From Salinibacterium sp. PAMC 21357 (lineage in GTDB: Bacteria > Actinomycetota > Actinomycetes > Actinomycetales > Microbacteriaceae), in contig NZ_AHWA01000004.1 of NCBI RefSeq assembly GCF_000247645.1, positions 62,001 through 126,000 of the forward strand: a stretch of DNA of 64,000 nucleotides. Direction: 5' to 3'. Position 1 is the first letter of the stretch, and every line of letters begins with the position of its first letter. Below, one piece after another: positions 35,539 to 44,233 of the stretch. The notes under the pieces were generated by a model, which was given only the letters and a program-made list of their open reading frames with translations, was not told the DNA's origin and searched no databases. Made by a program: the position numbers and the translations under genes.

Positions 35539-36321
35539 ATGAGCACAGAAACCGTGAACACCGTTCCTACCCTGCAAGTTGCGAACCTTCATAAGGCGTA
35601 CAACGGAACCGAAGTTCTCAAGGGCGTCGAATTCCAGATCAACAAAGGTCAAGTCAAGGCAGTTCTCGGCCCATCGGGTTCGGGCAAATCGACGATGCTG
35701 CGTTTGATGGCGTTGCTCGAGCCTGCCGACCGGGGAGAAATCAGCCTCGATGGCAAGCGAATCGGCGCTTCAGACAACAATGGCCGCATCGCGCATCACT
35801 CCGAACGCAGACTCGCCGTGCAACGACGTGATATCGGCATGGTGTTCCAGAAATTCAACCTGTTTCCCCACCTCAACGCCCTCGAAAATGTGGTGCTTGC
35901 ACTCACTGAAGTGCAAAAAGTCGGAAAAGCCGAAGCTCGCGAGCGCGCCTTCCTCATGCTCAACAAAGTAGGGCTCGGAGATCGAGACCGACACTTTCCC
36001 TCCGAACTTTCCGGTGGCCAGCAGCAGCGGGTAGCGATCGCGCGGGCACTCGTGCTGAACCCGCACGTCATGCTCTTTGACGAGCCCACATCCGCCCTCG
36101 ACCCTGAGCTGGTCGGTGAAGTGCTCGAGGTCATGGAAAACCTCGCTGCCGGCGGAATGACGATGATCGTGGTAACTCACGAAGTGAAGTTCGCCCGTCG
36201 CGCGGCCGATGAGGTCACCCTCTTCGACAGCGGAGTGATTGTTGAACAGGCAGAACCTGGCGAGTTCTTCGATAACCCGCAGCACGAGCGCACGAAGCAG
36301 TTCTTGAGCCATGTCCACTAG
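35539..36321 (+). CDS. Amino-acid ABC transporter ATP-binding protein
   Basis: GlnQ/HisP-type ATPase of 260 residues. Walker A G-P-S-G-S-G-K-S-T is near 44-52, a Q-loop V-F-Q-K-F near 104, the signature L-S-G-G-Q-Q-Q-R near 156 and Walker B L-F-D-E-P-T-S-A-L-D near 180. It starts 2 bp after the permease stop and overlaps the following dehydrogenase by 11 bp, which ties transporter and enzymes into one operon. Confidence 0.94.
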   Translation: MSTETVNTVPTLQVANLHKAYNGTEVLKGVEFQINKGQVKAVLGPSGSGKSTMLRLMALLEPADRGEISLDGKRIGASDNNGRIAHHSERRLAVQRRDIGMVFQKFNLFPHLNALENVVLALTEVQKVGKAEARERAFLMLNKVGLGDRDRHFPSELSGGQQQRVAIARALVLNPHVMLFDEPTSALDPELVGEVLEVMENLAAGGMTMIVVTHEVKFARRAADEVTLFDSGVIVEQAEPGEFFDNPQHERTKQFLSHVH

Positions 36322-37327
36322 AAACAACGACGTGCTTCGCGCCGTCTACACCGACCTCGACGGCACTGATTTCTCGGCCGGGCGCGAGCTACTGAGCTCC
36401 GCCGGGTTCGAGGTCAGCTACCTCGACTCGCTGGATGCGGAAACGATCGTTGCCGGCGCGGATGGCGCCAGCGCACTGCTTGTGGGCTACGCCGAGATCA
36501 CCCGTTCCATGATCGAACGCATGCCGTCGGTCAAGATCATTGCCCTCATGTCGATGGGCTTCAATCACATTGATGTGGATGCTGCCACCGAACACGGAAT
36601 CTGGGTCACCACCATCGTGGGGGCGGCCACCGAAGAGGTAGCGACGCACGCCTTGGCGATGGCACTCCACCTGACACGTGGCATCACGTTCTCGCAGCAG
36701 GCGGTCGTTTTCGATCGCTGGAACGAGCGGGATACTCTCGTGCAACCGCGTCTGAGCGAGCTCACTCTCGGACTCATGGGCCTGGGCCGGATCGGCATGA
36801 AATTTGCCGAACTTGCGCGCCCCCTGTTCGGCGAGATCATCGGCTACGACCCTTTTATCCCCGACACCGACGAGACTCGCGAGCACTTTGCCGAAGCGGG
36901 AGTTCGCCGCGTAGATGCTGACGCTGTCCGTTCGCAGTCAGACGTTCTTTCGCTGCACCTGCCGCTCACGAACGACACCGCGAACATGGTCGATGCCGAC
37001 TTCCTCAGCACGATGAAGCCGCTCTCGTACCTCATCAACGTGAGCCGTGGCGGACTCGTCGACAGCGCTGCCCTTCGAGCCTCTCTCGATAACAGTCACC
37101 TCGCCGGCGCTGGTCTCGACGTGCTGGATGTCGAACCAGCTACCGCCGAGCATCCGCTCCTCGGTCACCCCCGGGCTCTGATCACGCCGCACATCGCCTA
37201 CTTCTCTGGTCGCAGCGAAGCGGAGTATGTGCGCCTGCAGGCCCAAAACGTTGTCTCGTGGGCCTCAACCGGCACCCCCGACACTCCTCTCGTGTCGTTG
37301 TCGGCACCCTCAACCTCCACTCACTAA
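36311..37327 (+). CDS. D-isomer-specific 2-hydroxyacid dehydrogenase family protein
   Basis: NAD(P)-dependent enzyme of 338 residues that interconverts a 2-oxo acid and a D-2-hydroxy acid. The dinucleotide motif G-L-G-R-I-G is near 157; catalytic residues sit in N-V-S-R-G-G-L-V-D (Arg, near 240), D-V-L-D-V-E-P (Glu, near 271) and T-P-H-I-A (His, near 295). It resembles the CtBP/phosphoglycerate-dehydrogenase-like branch. The first 11 bp overlap the ABC ATPase gene, so it is coupled to uptake. It could reduce or generate the 2-oxo acid that the downstream TPP enzyme decarboxylates; the substrate is not known. Confidence 0.88.
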   Translation: MSTRNNDVLRAVYTDLDGTDFSAGRELLSSAGFEVSYLDSLDAETIVAGADGASALLVGYAEITRSMIERMPSVKIIALMSMGFNHIDVDAATEHGIWVTTIVGAATEEVATHALAMALHLTRGITFSQQAVVFDRWNERDTLVQPRLSELTLGLMGLGRIGMKFAELARPLFGEIIGYDPFIPDTDETREHFAEAGVRRVDADAVRSQSDVLSLHLPLTNDTANMVDADFLSTMKPLSYLINVSRGGLVDSAALRASLDNSHLAGAGLDVLDVEPATAEHPLLGHPRALITPHIAYFSGRSEAEYVRLQAQNVVSWASTGTPDTPLVSLSAPSTSTH

Positions 37328-37346
37328 GAACCTCACCGGAGTACTC

Positions 37347-39029
37347 ATGCGCAAGCTTTCGGCCTTTGACGTGCCACTTTCAGACTTCACCCCCACCGTT
37401 GTGACCGCGCGAGCGATTCACACCCTCGATGCCGCCAACACCGTCGTCACCGCAATTCTCATGTTCGCGGGCACGGTTGCTGCGGTGGGAACAGCAGAGG
37501 AGTGCCTCGCTGCCGCGGCAAAGCTGTCGCCGAGTGAGCCAGCACGCGTTGACTTCGGCAGCCAGGTCATCGTGCCCGGCTTCATTGACGCTCACGCTCA
37601 TCCGCTCATGCTCGGTCAGTTGATGAGCTGGGTGGATTGTGGTCCAGACAAGGCCTCGAGCATTCCGGAGATTGTGGCGCTATTGAAGGCTGCAGCAAAC
37701 ACCGTTCCCGAGGGGCAACCGATTCGTGGCTACGGTTACGAACAGCGCAATCTTGCCGAAAAGCGTCACCCGCACCGCACTGAACTCGACGACGTCGCCC
37801 TCGATCGCGAGGTGTACCTCATGAACGCCTCCGGCCACGGCGGCGTGGTGAACAGCTACACCTTCGAACTCTTTGGCATCACTCGCGAGACCGAAAACCC
37901 TCAGGGTGGTGAATTCTTCCGCGATGCCGACGGCGACCTCACGGGCGAGCTTTCGGATGCCGCCTGCAACATTCTTACCGGCCTCGGCGGAGTGAAGGTC
38001 GGCCACCACGGCCCCAACTTCCATCTCGCCGACACCCCGGCCGAGCACGTGCGGCAGCTCGCCGTGGCGCAGAACGCGTTCCTCCAGGGCGGCGTGACGA
38101 CCATCGGCGACGCGCAAGTATCGCGCCGCGAATTCGACACCTACCTGCGTTTGGCCGAGCAGAACCAGCTGAAGACCCGCATCTCGATGTACCTGCTCTC
38201 GCACCTGCTCGACGAAGCGATCGAGACCGGAATGCACGGAGCCTTCGGCAACGCCCACTTGAGCTTCTCGGGCATCAAGTTCTACGCCGACGGCACTCTC
38301 GGCGGCTGGACCGCGTACTTCCCCGACGGCTACGTCGGAGACCCCTGCCGCACCGGCCAGCTCTACCATGAGCCCGCCGACTACAAGGCACTCATCAGCC
38401 GCGCGCACGCCGTCGGTCTCCAGACCGCAACCCACGCCCAGTCCCCCACCGCCATCGAAATGGTCGTCGACGCGATTGAAGCGGCCCTCGCCGAGAATCC
38501 AGACAGCGACGCCCGGCACCGCATCGAACACTGTGGCCTGCCTACCCCCGATCAGATCTCGCGGATGGCGGCAGCCGGCATCCGGCCCGTCAACCAGCCG
38601 CAGCACCACTTCAACTGGGGTGAGGGCGTCGAGCAGGCCATCGGCACCCCCGGCGAGCGCTTCAACCCGCTTGGCGAGTTTACTGCGGCTGGCGTTCCCA
38701 TCACGATCAGCTCGGATGCCCCGGTTGCTGACCCGCGTCCGCTCGAAGCAATTCAGGCGGCCACCACGCGCGTCACGCGCCGCGGCACACAGCTCGGCCC
38801 AGATTCCCTCGCGATTACCCGCGAACAGGCGCTGCGGGCTCACACCATCAACGCGGCCCACTCGCTGGGGCGCGAAGATGATCTGGGAAGCCTTGAAGTC
38901 GGCAAACGCGCTGACTTTGCCGTGCTCAGCGCCGATATTTTCGAAACCGAATGCGCTCAGATCGGCGCGATCACCGTCGCCGAGACCTGGGTCGATGGCG
39001 TTCGCCAGTACAGCGCCGACGAGAAGTGA
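37347..39029 (+). CDS. YtcJ/NfdA-type metal-dependent amidohydrolase
   Basis: Amidohydrolase-superfamily TIM-barrel enzyme of 560 residues (YtcJ-like, amidohydrolase family 3). Metal ligands are in D-A-H-A-H-P near 82, a barrel lysine in G-I-K-F-Y-A-D-G-T near 310, histidines in T-A-T-H-A-Q near 357 and H-R-I-E-H-C near 392, and D in S-S-D-A-P near 453. Members include N-substituted formamide deformylase, so an amide or formamide bond is a plausible target. I chose ATG 37347, which has a CCGGAG site 20 bp after the previous gene; an upstream frame extension would run inside that gene. Predicted cytosolic. Confidence 0.85.
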   Translation: MRKLSAFDVPLSDFTPTVVTARAIHTLDAANTVVTAILMFAGTVAAVGTAEECLAAAAKLSPSEPARVDFGSQVIVPGFIDAHAHPLMLGQLMSWVDCGPDKASSIPEIVALLKAAANTVPEGQPIRGYGYEQRNLAEKRHPHRTELDDVALDREVYLMNASGHGGVVNSYTFELFGITRETENPQGGEFFRDADGDLTGELSDAACNILTGLGGVKVGHHGPNFHLADTPAEHVRQLAVAQNAFLQGGVTTIGDAQVSRREFDTYLRLAEQNQLKTRISMYLLSHLLDEAIETGMHGAFGNAHLSFSGIKFYADGTLGGWTAYFPDGYVGDPCRTGQLYHEPADYKALISRAHAVGLQTATHAQSPTAIEMVVDAIEAALAENPDSDARHRIEHCGLPTPDQISRMAAAGIRPVNQPQHHFNWGEGVEQAIGTPGERFNPLGEFTAAGVPITISSDAPVADPRPLEAIQAATTRVTRRGTQLGPDSLAITREQALRAHTINAAHSLGREDDLGSLEVGKRADFAVLSADIFETECAQIGAITVAETWVDGVRQYSADEK

Positions 39030-39037
39030 GCACCACA

Positions 39038-40720
39038 ATGACTACAACCACCAATGACAACTACACCGCCGAAGCTGCCGCGACGGCCTCGGCGGTTGGC
39101 GTCGACGTCAATAACGCGGGCCTCGCCCTGATGACGGTGTTGCGCAACTACGGCATCGATACGGTGTTCGGCATTCCTGGCACCCACAACCTCGAGCTCT
39201 ACCGCCCCCTCAGCGCGCTCGGCATACACCCCGTGACCACTCGTCACGAACAAGGAGCGAGCTACGGATCGGATGGCTGGTCGCAGCAGACCGGTCTGCC
39301 CGGTGTCGTGATCACCACCTCTGGCCCTGGCTTGCTTAACGCTCTGTCGGGTGCGGGAACCGCGTACTGCGAATCGCGCCCGATGATCCTCATCTCCCCC
39401 GGTGTTGCCGAGGGCAGCGAGTTTGCCGACAATGGTGCACTGCACGAGACTAAAGATTCCACGGGTGCCGCTGGCGCCATCGTCGAGTGGAGCCGTCGAG
39501 TCACGAGTGCCACGGATGCCGTCACCGCCGTTCACGATGCCTTCGAACTGTTCCGCTACGGTCGCCCGCGCCCCGTGCACATCGAGATTCCACTCAACGT
39601 GCTCGAGTCGGCGAGCGATTGTCCCGAAGAGCTGTTGCAGGCCCGCCCCGAGCGTGCCCGCGCGGCCGCTGATGCCGCTGCCGTCGAACGTGCCGCCGAG
39701 ATCTTGGCTGCTGCCGCCCATCCCGTCATCATCGCTGGTGGCGGCGCAAGCCGCATCGGCGCCGAGCTCACCGCTCTGGCCGAATCGCTGAATGCGCCCG
39801 TCGTGACAACGCTCAACGGCAAGGCGTCGATCCCCGAGACGCACCCGCTGTCGCTGGCCTCCGAGATTCGTTTGCCGGTCATCCACGAACTGATCAACCA
39901 GTCGGATGCCGTACTCATCATCGGTTCAAAGCTGGGCGAAGCGGAGCTGTGGGGCGGCGTCATCGCGCCGGCGGGCACGGTCATCCGCGTGGATGTCTTG
40001 GAGTCGCAACTCAACAAGAACGTCGCGAGCGATCTCGGTCTGGTCGGAGACAGCACGGTGATCGTCGGCCAGCTGCGCGATGCTCTGGCTGCACGCACCA
40101 TCACGGGCAACGCCACGACAGCTACGGAGCTTGCCGCCGTGCGCGACACCGCAGTTCGTGAGGCTCAAGAGGTCTCGCCGACGCTGCATCGAGTGGCGAG
40201 CATGATCAATGATGCGATCCCTGAGAACGCGATCGTCGCGGGCGACTCTTCGCAAATCACCTACTTCGGAATGGCGAGCGTCGTTCGCCAAGAGACCTCG
40301 CACTCATTCCTCTACACCCCCGCCTATGCGACGCTCGGCTACGGACTGCCGGCAACGATCGGCGCCAAGGTAGCCTCGCCCGATCGCCCCGTCGTTTGCG
40401 TGCTTGGCGACGGCGCGTTGATGTTCGCCGTGCAAGAGTTCATCACCGCGATCGAACAGGGTTTGGACATCACCATCGTGTGCGTCGATAACGGCGGTTA
40501 TGCCGAGATCAACCAGAATGAGCGCGATCGCGGCATCACTCCTGTCGGAGTTGTACTGGCGCAACCAAACTGGTCGGTGCTCTCCGCGGCCTTTGGGGGT
40601 CACGGTTTTTCGGTTACCGATCCCACCCAACTCACCGACACCGTCGCCCAGGCAATTGCCACTCCCGGATTCGCTCTTGTGCACGTGCCGCTCGGCATTT
40701 TTGAAGCCCACAACGGTTGA
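39038..40720 (+). CDS. Thiamine-pyrophosphate enzyme, 2-oxo acid decarboxylase type (AruI-like)
   Basis: A 560-residue TPP enzyme. The PYR domain has F-G-I-P-G-T-H-N-L-E-L-Y and the catalytic Glu in T-R-H-E-Q-G-A near 66; a central Rossmann domain lies at about 205-330; the PP domain has G-D-G-A-L-M-F near 455 and ends its TPP motif with V-D-N-G-G-Y. The N-terminal pattern is closest, by eye, to 5-guanidino-2-oxopentanoate decarboxylase (AruI of the arginine transaminase route) rather than acetolactate synthase. No transaminase is nearby. It starts 8 bp after the amidohydrolase stop. Substrate would be a 2-oxo acid; which one is open. Confidence 0.85.
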   Translation: MTTTTNDNYTAEAAATASAVGVDVNNAGLALMTVLRNYGIDTVFGIPGTHNLELYRPLSALGIHPVTTRHEQGASYGSDGWSQQTGLPGVVITTSGPGLLNALSGAGTAYCESRPMILISPGVAEGSEFADNGALHETKDSTGAAGAIVEWSRRVTSATDAVTAVHDAFELFRYGRPRPVHIEIPLNVLESASDCPEELLQARPERARAAADAAAVERAAEILAAAAHPVIIAGGGASRIGAELTALAESLNAPVVTTLNGKASIPETHPLSLASEIRLPVIHELINQSDAVLIIGSKLGEAELWGGVIAPAGTVIRVDVLESQLNKNVASDLGLVGDSTVIVGQLRDALAARTITGNATTATELAAVRDTAVREAQEVSPTLHRVASMINDAIPENAIVAGDSSQITYFGMASVVRQETSHSFLYTPAYATLGYGLPATIGAKVASPDRPVVCVLGDGALMFAVQEFITAIEQGLDITIVCVDNGGYAEINQNERDRGITPVGVVLAQPNWSVLSAAFGGHGFSVTDPTQLTDTVAQAIATPGFALVHVPLGIFEAHNG

Positions 40721-40790
40721 GCTCGACGCCAGTACGGCATCGTTTCACTCCATTTCTCGCATGCTCACTCTTCAGTAAAAGGATCACCTC

Positions 40791-42365
40791 ATGACCGAAA
40801 CTGCTCTCGCCGCCGACGCCAAAGTCACCGCCCGCACCTGGGTGGATGACAACATGCCGCGCCTCTCCGAGTGGCACAGCCACATCTGGCAGCTCGCCGA
40901 GCCTGCCTGGCGCGAGTTCCGTTCGGCTCAGTGGTACGTCGAGCTACTGCGCACCGAGGGCTTCACTGTTGAAGAAGGTTCTGCCGGGATGCCGACCGCC
41001 TTCAGCGCGGAATGGACCAACGGCACGGGCGGCCCCACGATGTTGAGCTACGCCGAATACGATGCCGTGCCCGGCAACAACCAGTCGGCATCCGTCACTC
41101 AAGACAGCCGCGAGGGTATGAGCCGCTTCGCTCCCGGCCACACCGACCCGCACTCCGCGCTCGGAATTTCGACGCTCGCTGGCCTGCTCGCTACCAAGCA
41201 CGCCATGGAAAAGCACAACATCCCTGGCTCCCTCAAGTACACGGGCGAGCCCGCCGAAAAGATGCATGGCTCCAAGGTCGTTCACGGCCTGCGCGGCTAC
41301 TACGACAACGTGGATGCCATCGTGAGCTTTCACCCCTTCTACATGCTGCCGCTCTGCAACACCGCCCGCTGGGACACCCAGTGCGGTGCGTACTACAGCA
41401 AGGTATACACCTTCATTTGTGACGAGCCGGAGTCGTGGCAGCTCAACGCCAACCCCAACTCCCCCATCCCTGCTTCGCACTCCGCAGCGCGCGCTCCCGG
41501 CGCCAACGTTGCTCTGATGTCGATGTATACCTCGTCGCGCATCATGCAGGATGCCATGCTCCCGAGCTTTGGAGGGTGGAGTCTCAGCGACGCCATCTTG
41601 CTCGACGGTCAAGCGACCGCCGACAATCTGCCGGCGCGCGTTGCCCGCATCCAGTATTCCTGGCGCACCCCGAACATCGAGATGGCGGAGCATGTGCTCG
41701 CTGTGCTCGACCGTAACGCTGAGCACGCCGGTGCGATGGCTCACTGCGACGTGGAGACCACGTGGGTGGCACGCAGCCGCCCCGGTCGCACCAACCACGC
41801 GATGTCGACCGTTCTCTACAACAACCTCGAAGCGGTGGGAGCACCCCGCTACGGCGCTGACGCGATCGCTGTGGCGCAGGAGATTCAGCGCAACCTTGGT
41901 CTCGAGGCGATGGAGAAGCCGTTCCTCGACGAGTGCGAGCAGCTCATCACCCCGCAGGATGCCGAAAAGGCGCTGCGCGAACACCTCGCCCCGTGGCAGC
42001 AGAACTGGACGAGCGATGACTACGTCGAAATGACGCACTACGCGCCGACCGTGCGCTTCTACGTCTCACGCCCCGCTCTCAAGCCCGCGCCGGGTAAGGG
42101 TGCGTACCCGGGGTGGGTCATGAACGCTCTCGGCGGTATTCCGGAGACGATCGACCCCACCATCGAAACCGCGGGCAAGACCGTCGCCGGCACGTTCATC
42201 GACCTGCTGGTTGACCCTGCCCTCCTCGCCGAGGCCAAGAGCGAGTTCGACAAGCGAGTCGCTGAAGAGCCGATGCCCGCCCTGCTGCCGGTGGATTTCC
42301 AGCCGCCGATCGATCTCCCCTGGCCTGACTACCGCACCAACGGTGACGCGCGCACCTGGGGCTAA
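40791..42365 (+). CDS. AbgB-like M20 family amidohydrolase
   Basis: A 524-residue M20D-like metallohydrolase related to the p-aminobenzoyl-glutamate hydrolase subunit B. Likely metal ligands are D in A-E-Y-D-A-V-P-G near 90, H in G-H-T-D-P-H-S near 111-115, E in G-E-P-A-E-K near 146 and H in S-F-H-P near 171. The usual G-H-x-C-G-H-N motif is replaced by G-H-T-D-P-H-S, as though the Cys ligand were substituted. A helical dimerisation domain seems to be inserted from about 180. It would cleave an N-acyl or peptide-like amide. Last gene of the operon, 70 bp after the TPP enzyme, ahead of a strong hairpin. Confidence 0.82.
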   Translation: MTETALAADAKVTARTWVDDNMPRLSEWHSHIWQLAEPAWREFRSAQWYVELLRTEGFTVEEGSAGMPTAFSAEWTNGTGGPTMLSYAEYDAVPGNNQSASVTQDSREGMSRFAPGHTDPHSALGISTLAGLLATKHAMEKHNIPGSLKYTGEPAEKMHGSKVVHGLRGYYDNVDAIVSFHPFYMLPLCNTARWDTQCGAYYSKVYTFICDEPESWQLNANPNSPIPASHSAARAPGANVALMSMYTSSRIMQDAMLPSFGGWSLSDAILLDGQATADNLPARVARIQYSWRTPNIEMAEHVLAVLDRNAEHAGAMAHCDVETTWVARSRPGRTNHAMSTVLYNNLEAVGAPRYGADAIAVAQEIQRNLGLEAMEKPFLDECEQLITPQDAEKALREHLAPWQQNWTSDDYVEMTHYAPTVRFYVSRPALKPAPGKGAYPGWVMNALGGIPETIDPTIETAGKTVAGTFIDLLVDPALLAEAKSEFDKRVAEEPMPALLPVDFQPPIDLPWPDYRTNGDARTWG

Positions 42366-42370
42366 CACGC

Positions 42371-42406
42371 GCTCGCTAGATTGCCGGCATTGGCGATCTA
42401 GCGAGC
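42371..42406. terminator. Bidirectional terminator hairpin between the catabolic operon and mutM
   Basis: GCTCGCTAGATTGCC and GGCGATCTAGCGAGC pair over 15 positions with one G-T wobble and a six-base loop. It begins 5 bp past the M20 gene and its right arm contains the mutM stop codon and the last mutM codons. The paired strength makes termination likely for both convergent transcripts, although no T-tract follows. Confidence 0.7.
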
Positions 42407-43294
42407 TGCACTCCCGCGAACGCGTTGGCAAAATTTGCAGAAGTGCGAACCGCGGTTCATGAACTGCTCGCGCACGACTTCGCGACCGCAGCGGGGGCAC
42501 TCCCGACCCTGCTGGCCGTACACGTTTAGTGAGTGCGCAAAGTAGCCCGATTCACCATTCACGTTGAGGTACTGGGTGTCGAAGCTCGTGCCGCCCTCGG
42601 CAAGCGCTTTCGCGAACACCTCCCTCGCCTCAGCGAGTAGCAGCACAGCCTTGGCCCGACTCAGCGACTCGGTCGGCTGGTTGTAATGAACCTGCGCGGC
42701 CCACAATGCTTCATCGGCATAGATATTGCCGATGCCGCTCACGAGGGTCTGATCGAGCAACGCCCGTTTCACCGTGGTGCGTTTGGCCTTCAGAGCGCGT
42801 AAGAACTTCGCATCGTCGAAGTAGGGGTCGAGCGGGTCACGCGCGATGTGTGCGACCTGGCTCGGCACCGCGAACGCGGGCTGATCGACAGAGGGCAGCA
42901 TGCTGTCGATCGCCATCGAGCCGAAGATGCGCTGGTCGACAAAGTTGAGGCGCAGTGCGCCGTGGTCGGGATGATCAAGTTCGATGCGGATGCGCGTGAG
43001 CCGGTCATCCGTATTCCTATCGCGCAAAAGCACTTGCCCACTCATACCAAGATGCGTGACAAGTGCTTCATCGTGTCCTTCTGCACTATCGGCCAGAGGG
43101 AGCCACATGAACTTGCCCCGGCGCTGAGGCGTGAGAAACGTACGACCAGTCAGACGGTCGATAAAGTCTTCGCTCGGTCCCTCATGACGACGCAGCGAGC
43201 GCTCATCAAAGACGGTGACGGATGCCGCAGTCGCGCCAGTGACCGCCGGTTCGAGGCCAGCGCGCACAACTTCGACCTCGGGAAGCTCGGGCAC
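42398..43294 (-). CDS. mutM: Formamidopyrimidine-DNA glycosylase MutM (Fpg)
   Basis: Base-excision repair enzyme that removes 8-oxoguanine and cleaves the abasic site. The N-terminal catalytic proline follows the initiator: P2-E-L-P-E-V-E. A helix-two-turn-helix (L-V-S-G-I-G-N-I-Y-A-D-E) is near 165, and a C4 zinc finger (C-P-R-C and C-K-F-C) is close to the end. I chose GTG 43294 because cleavage at P2 needs this start; a longer frame to 43330 would overlap rnc and bury the catalytic proline. It follows rnc by 5 bp. Confidence 0.95.
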   Translation of the reverse strand: MPELPEVEVVRAGLEPAVTGATAASVTVFDERSLRRHEGPSEDFIDRLTGRTFLTPQRRGKFMWLPLADSAEGHDEALVTHLGMSGQVLLRDRNTDDRLTRIRIELDHPDHGALRLNFVDQRIFGSMAIDSMLPSVDQPAFAVPSQVAHIARDPLDPYFDDAKFLRALKAKRTTVKRALLDQTLVSGIGNIYADEALWAAQVHYNQPTESLSRAKAVLLLAEAREVFAKALAEGGTSFDTQYLNVNGESGYFAHSLNVYGQQGRECPRCGREVVREQFMNRGSHFCKFCQRVRGSAAR

Positions 43295-43299
43295 TGTGG

Positions 43300-44001
43300 T
43301 TAGGCCTGTGGGGCTTGAAGGAGGGTCCAAGCTTCGAGCGCGGCAGCCATTTCGGCATGCTTCTTGCTGGAGCCGATGCCAGTGGAGATAACCTCGCCAG
43401 AGAGCACAACGCTCGCGTGAAAACGCTTGGAATGGTCGGGGCCACTATCTTCGATGCGATAGTCGGGGGCGCCGCGACCCATTTTTGCGGCGAGCTCTTG
43501 AAGGCTCGTCTTGGGGTCCATAGCGGCACCAAACCGCTCAGGATCAGCCAGAAGCGGTGCTACCAGTCTTAAGACGAGCGCAGTGGCTTCGTCTCCGCCC
43601 TGATCGAGATACGCGGCACCAATAATTGCTTCGACCGTGTCGGCCAAAATTGACGGCTTTTCGCGGCCGCCTGTCTGCTCTTCGCCTTTGCCCAGTCGGA
43701 TGTACGCACCCAGACCGATTTGACGCGCGATTTCAGCGAGCGCGACCGAAGAAACAAGACTAGCCCGACGCTTGGCAAGGTCTCCCTCGTCAAGATTCGG
43801 GTTATCGCGATACAGCTTGACCGTTACTGCTTGGCCAAGAATTGAGTCACCAAGAAACTCGAGTCGCTCATTGTTCGCGATTCCGCCGTTTTCGTACGCG
43901 AAAGAGCGATGCGTCAACGCAAGCGCCAACAACTCGGGATCAATACTGATCCCGAGCACGGCGGAGAGCTCAGCCGGTGCGCTAGAGCCCGTGACCGCCA
44001 T
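43300..44001 (-). CDS. rnc: Ribonuclease III
   Basis: Double-strand-specific RNase that processes rRNA and mRNA. The 233 residues contain the RNase III signature N-N-E-R-L-E-F-L-G-D-S-I-L near 42-54, a second acidic cluster D-T-V-E-A-I-I-G near 122, and a dsRNA-binding domain from about 160 with K-K-H-A-E-M-A-A-A near the end. It is part of the yceD-rpmF-rnc-mutM run, normally followed by smc. Confidence 0.96.
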   Translation of the reverse strand: MAVTGSSAPAELSAVLGISIDPELLALALTHRSFAYENGGIANNERLEFLGDSILGQAVTVKLYRDNPNLDEGDLAKRRASLVSSVALAEIARQIGLGAYIRLGKGEEQTGGREKPSILADTVEAIIGAAYLDQGGDEATALVLRLVAPLLADPERFGAAMDPKTSLQELAAKMGRGAPDYRIEDSGPDHSKRFHASVVLSGEVISTGIGSSKKHAEMAAALEAWTLLQAPQA

Positions 44002-44027
44002 GATTCGACCCGAGTAAAGGAAACTAG

Positions 44028-44231
44028 TTAAACGTCAGCGACCTTGCGACCCTTGTACTCCATGTACAGGGGCGTGCCGGCGGAGTCTTCGACTACCTTG
44101 GCGCGGTGCGGGAGGCTGTAAACGGTCTTGCCGTTTTCAACGGTCTTGACGAGAGTGGGAGGGGTTGCCTTCCACTGGGCGCGGCGCATGCGGGTGCTGG
44201 CCCGCGACATTTTGCGCTTTGGTACTGCCAT
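44028..44231 (-). CDS. rpmF: 50S ribosomal protein L32 (zinc-free form)
   Basis: A 67-residue L32 beginning A-V-P-K-R-K-M-S-R. There is no cysteine at all, so it lacks the CxxC zinc ribbon of the C+ paralogue. Zinc-free copies are the form that can replace the zinc type under zinc limitation. It starts 2 bp after the yceD stop, the universal yceD-rpmF pairing. A second zinc-type L32 could exist elsewhere. Confidence 0.95.
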   Translation of the reverse strand: MAVPKRKMSRASTRMRRAQWKATPPTLVKTVENGKTVYSLPHRAKVVEDSAGTPLYMEYKGRKVADV

Positions 44232-44233
44232 GA

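Noticed and set aside
37680-39038. Minus-strand frame of about 450 codons opposite the YtcJ-like amidohydrolase
   Set aside because: It is a codon-bias shadow; the plus-strand gene has the full metal-ligand set.
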